Part shown: piece by piece, positions 25,774 through 28,227 of the stretch
Layout: every line of letters begins with the position of its first letter
Position numbering within the stretch: position 1 is the stretch's first letter
The notes under the pieces: generated by a model
What the model was told of the DNA's origin: nothing
Seen by the model: only the letters and a program-made list of their open reading frames with translations
Databases searched by the model: none
Assembly: GCA_036747295.1 (NCBI GenBank)
Contig: DAIOCN010000033.1
Coordinates: 1-28,227 of the forward strand
Direction: 5' to 3'
DNA length: 28,227 nt
Origin: UBA4736 sp002404015
GTDB taxonomy: Bacteria; Chloroflexota; Dormibacteria; Dormibacterales; Dormibacteraceae
Program-made: the position numbers and the translations under genes

Positions 25774-26655
25774 TCATTGTTCGGGGCGTCCGAACAGGCC
25801 CCAGGGCCGGATGACCAGGACGCCCGCCATGATGATGAAAACGAAGGCCAGGGCGAACTTGTTGGTGGCCGGGATCTGGACCCCGATGTAGGACACCATG
25901 CCCACGATCAGGGCGCCGACCAGGGAGCCCACGATGCTGCCCAGGCCGCCGATGACGCTGATCGCAAAGGCCAGCACCAGCACGTCGGTGTCCATACCGT
26001 TGGTGCTCACGGCCTGGCTCGGGGCGACGATGACGCCGCCCAGGCCCGCCAGCCCGGCCCCGATCACGAAGACGAGCGTGAACAGCCTGGTCACGTTGAC
26101 CCCGGACACGTTCAGCAGCTCGGGGTCGGACACCGCGGCGCGGATGTTGCGACCCAGCGGTGTGCGGAAGAGCATCAGCCAGACCCCGGCGCCGATCGCG
26201 ATCGCGGCCCCGATCATGAAGATCGAGTACACCGAGTAGTGGTATCCGAAGAGGACCAGGGAACCGGGTACCGGCGCCGCCACCGTCCGGTAGTTGGCGC
26301 CGAAGACGAGGCGGGCGGCGCCGGCCACGATGAGGCTCACGGCGTAGGTCGCAAGCAGCTGGACGAGATGCTCCTCGTGGTAGACGCGCTTCAGCACGAC
26401 GATCTCGACGACGGCGCCGATGGCGCCGGCCACGGCCAGCGCGACCAGGAGGCCGGTCCAGAAGCCGAGGCCGCTGCCCAGCCTGTTCGCGATGACGACA
26501 ACCACCAGGGCGGCGACCATGTAGAAGGAGCCATGCGCCATGTTGATGACGCGCAGGGACCCGAAGACCAGGGAGAGCCCCGCCGCCACAATGAACAGGT
26601 AGGCCGCATTGGCCAGCCCGCCCACCGCGAACAGCAGGAGCTCCCCTGGATTCAT
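25774..26655 (-). CDS. livH: HAAT-family ABC transporter permease LivH
   Basis: The first permease subunit of the amino acid importer, 293 aa with about eight membrane segments. N-terminal GLANAAYLFIVAAGLSLVFG and RVINMAHGSFYMVAA are hallmarks of LivH. The EAA-like loop (LFRTPLGRNIRAAVSDPELLNVSGVNV) is complete, and the C-terminal stretch VIGGLGSIVGSLVGALIVG is typical. The ATG at 26655 lies 21 bases after the livK stop. It should pair with the LivM half of the fused protein in the inner membrane. Confidence 0.95.
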   Translation of the reverse strand: MNPGELLLFAVGGLANAAYLFIVAAGLSLVFGSLRVINMAHGSFYMVAALVVVVIANRLGSGLGFWTGLLVALAVAGAIGAVVEIVVLKRVYHEEHLVQLLATYAVSLIVAGAARLVFGANYRTVAAPVPGSLVLFGYHYSVYSIFMIGAAIAIGAGVWLMLFRTPLGRNIRAAVSDPELLNVSGVNVTRLFTLVFVIGAGLAGLGGVIVAPSQAVSTNGMDTDVLVLAFAISVIGGLGSIVGSLVGALIVGMVSYIGVQIPATNKFALAFVFIIMAGVLVIRPWGLFGRPEQ

Positions 26656-26676
26656 CTCGGGTTCTTCAGTTGTCGG

Positions 26677-28029
26677 CTAGCTTGATTTCCACGACGGACA
26701 GAGCGAGAAGTCCGTAGTCGTCGGGTCGTTGTTCTTCTCGCATTTGCCGCCCTGCAGCTCCTGCATGAGCGTGGTCGGCATGATCAGGTCGTCGCCCTTC
26801 AGGTTGGCCTGCCCGCTGAGGACGGGGAAGGGGTACTTGCCGCCGCTGTCGACCGTCGCGCCGGTCGTCTCGCCGACGTTGGCCTGCTGGTCGCCGCTGC
26901 GGATCGTGAACTTGTAGCCGCGCAGGCTGTCGAACGACTTGCCGACGATCTGGGCTCGGACCTTGTCCGGATCGAAGGTCTTGGCTGCGTTGGCCCCGGT
27001 CGCGTACACGTTGAATGCGTCGTAGTCCATGATCGCCCAGTCCGACGGGTACTCGTTGTACTTCGCCTTGTAGCGCGTGATGAAGTCGGTGAGCTTCGAG
27101 TTGCCCGTCTGGAGGGCGAAGAAGGGCGCCCGCATGTAGGCGTGCATGCCGATCGGGTACTTGCTCTGAAGGGAGTTCAGCTCATCGACGCTGACCAGGG
27201 TGGTCATCGGGTACTTGGTGAAGAACTGGGGATCGACGGCCAGCGCCTGCGTGATGAAGTTGATCTCGTCGGCGGCGAAGATGTTGGAGTAGACGAGGTC
27301 CGGCTTGGCGGCCTGGATGGCGTTGATTGTGGAGTCCCAGCGGGGGTTGGTCGGGAACGGCACATACCAGGTGCTGGGATCGTTGATGATCTTGGCGCTG
27401 GGGTTCAACTTCTTCAGCGAGGCCACGAAAGCGTTCGTCTCCGACTTCCCGAACAAGTAGTTCGGGGAGACCACGAAGATGTTCTTGGACCCCGCCTTGG
27501 CAGCCAGCTGGCCGGCCGCAGTGCCCTCCATATAGGTGTTGGGCACGACCGAGACGTAGTAGGGGTTGATCAGGTCCGGCTCGGCCGTCAGCTGGTAGCT
27601 GTTGCAGGTGGCGGCGATGAACATCACCTTGTTCTGCCTGGCGATCGGGCTCTCCGCCTGGCACTGGCCTGACGTCACCGAGCCCATCAGGGCGATGACG
27701 TTGTCCTGAAGGATGAACTGCTTGGTGTTGGCGACCGCCTTGTCCACGGTGGTGGCGTCGTCCTGGATGTCCATCTCGATCTTGTAGCCGTTGATGCCGC
27801 CCTTGGCGTTGATGTCGTCGGCGGCGAGGTTCAAGCCCTGGCTGACGGACTTGCCGAAGAGGGCCGACTGGCCCGTGAGGGCGCCCGAGTAGCCGATCTT
27901 CTTGGTGCCCTTGAATGTGGTGGCCGTGCTGCCGGTGCCGCCAGAGCTGCCGCCGCAGGCGGCGACGGCCAGCGCGGCGACCAGGGCGAGCGCGCCCAAC
28001 CGCACGAATCTCTTGATGCCTGGGCTCAA
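26677..28029 (-). CDS. HAAT-family substrate-binding lipoprotein LivK
   Basis: A 450-aa extracytoplasmic binding protein for a branched-chain amino acid-type ABC importer. The lipoprotein signal peptide ends in VAAC (C25), followed by a Gly/Ser/Thr linker. Residues about 43-420 form the periplasmic-binding (Peripla_BP_6) fold, starting KIGYSGALTGQSALFGKSVSQGLNLAADDINAKGGINGYKI. Four later cysteines (QCQAE, ATCNS, GKCEK, LCPSW) may form disulfides. The start is TTG at 28029, supported by a perfect AGGAGGT six bases upstream. It is the first gene of the operon, as is usual. The ligand is not determined; urea, amides and aromatic acids are also known for this family. Confidence 0.92.
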   Translation of the reverse strand: MSPGIKRFVRLGALALVAALAVAACGGSSGGTGSTATTFKGTKKIGYSGALTGQSALFGKSVSQGLNLAADDINAKGGINGYKIEMDIQDDATTVDKAVANTKQFILQDNVIALMGSVTSGQCQAESPIARQNKVMFIAATCNSYQLTAEPDLINPYYVSVVPNTYMEGTAAGQLAAKAGSKNIFVVSPNYLFGKSETNAFVASLKKLNPSAKIINDPSTWYVPFPTNPRWDSTINAIQAAKPDLVYSNIFAADEINFITQALAVDPQFFTKYPMTTLVSVDELNSLQSKYPIGMHAYMRAPFFALQTGNSKLTDFITRYKAKYNEYPSDWAIMDYDAFNVYATGANAAKTFDPDKVRAQIVGKSFDSLRGYKFTIRSGDQQANVGETTGATVDSGGKYPFPVLSGQANLKGDDLIMPTTLMQELQGGKCEKNNDPTTTDFSLCPSWKSS

Positions 28030-28103
28030 CTGTTACCTCCTACCTCTCTCTGCCGACCATGCAGGGCCACGCCGGCCTCGGGAAACCTGGTCGTTGAATT
28101 CGG

Positions 28104-28132
28104 ATCGTACCCGCGCCGGGTTGGGTTGTCGA
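28104..28132 (-). promoter_or_regulatory. Sigma70-like promoter of the liv operon
   Basis: On the minus strand the -35 is TCGACA (28132-28127, 5 of 6 matches), the spacer is exactly 17 bases, and the -10 is TACGAT (28109-28104, 4 of 6 matches). Transcription would start near 28097 and give a leader of about 67 bases ending in the perfect ribosome binding site of livK. The rest of 28133-28227 shows no gene. Confidence 0.6.
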
Positions 28133-28227
28133 GGGTCGAGGCGGGCGGGAGGCCTGGACCGGGTTTGAAGGAACCCCCATCCTGACCCTCCCTGTGAGAC
28201 TTGGGGGACGCCAGTGACCCGAGTGTG

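Noticed and set aside
28174..28207. Inverted repeat ccccca/tggggg at the right edge
   Set aside because: The stem is only six pairs with a 22-base loop and no T-tract, and it could arise by chance in GC-rich DNA; a gene beyond the window would be needed to interpret it.

Overview
The window reads as chromosome from a high-GC bacterium (GC not computed; third codon positions are strongly G/C). GTG and TTG starts are frequent, and several genes have no clear Shine-Dalgarno sequence. A collagen-like secreted protein, a DUF3048 protein, a fused LivM-LivG, a Thermoplasma-type nicotinate phosphoribosyltransferase and GT39-like membrane proteins together suggest a terrestrial Chloroflexota/Dormibacterota or Actinomycetota lineage. 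That placement is an inference with low confidence. I found no tRNA, rRNA, CRISPR array, phage gene or intact insertion sequence. Coding density is high and no gene-free stretch exceeds 300 bases.

Layout. (1) 1-7060, minus strand: a collagen-like exported protein (129-878), and upstream of it a compact operon led by a TPP riboswitch (6979-7060): CytX-type permease, ThiD, a DUF255 thioredoxin-fold protein and a LutB-LutA fusion for lactate oxidation. (2) 7128-9343, plus strand: a FixX-like ferredoxin, a thioredoxin reductase and a papain-like peptidase, with a MITE-like inverted repeat after the ferredoxin and a strong hairpin after the peptidase. (3) 9479-12589, minus strand: a DUF3048 protein, a DUF971 protein and the Mrp/ApbC Fe-S carrier. 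(4) 12632-17784, plus strand: nicotinate phosphoribosyltransferase, two tandem paralogous GT39-like membrane proteins and an aldehyde dehydrogenase, tightly coupled. (5) 17788-18249, minus strand: a metallophosphoesterase whose start overlaps the start of the next, divergent gene. (6) 18230-22474 or beyond, plus strand: UDG-family protein, glycine-rich membrane protein, RsmE, alpha/beta hydrolase and a nitronate monooxygenase-like gene. (7) 22304-28029, minus strand: a branched-chain amino acid (HAAT) ABC transporter operon with a recognisable promoter, followed by a PnuC-type transporter.

How the genes fit together. The TPP-controlled pair salvages the thiamin pyrimidine HMP: CytX imports it and ThiD phosphorylates it. 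Lactate oxidation, Mrp-dependent Fe-S assembly and the FixX ferredoxin form a redox/Fe-S theme. NAD salvage appears twice, as nicotinate phosphoribosyltransferase and as PnuC. The liv operon imports amino acids or related polar compounds.

Most of the window is ordinary metabolism, and I do not see a clear new defence or mobile system. The oddest place is 21538-23101. There a nitronate monooxygenase-like gene, preceded by two near-identical palindromic repeats, runs head-on into pnuC. Neither gene has a stop codon at its natural end, so each reads through into the antisense of the other. Other points worth checking are the LutB-LutA fusion, two genes that seem to lack a canonical start codon, a D-x-Q metallophosphoesterase, and a hairpin that could mask the ribosome binding site of livMG.
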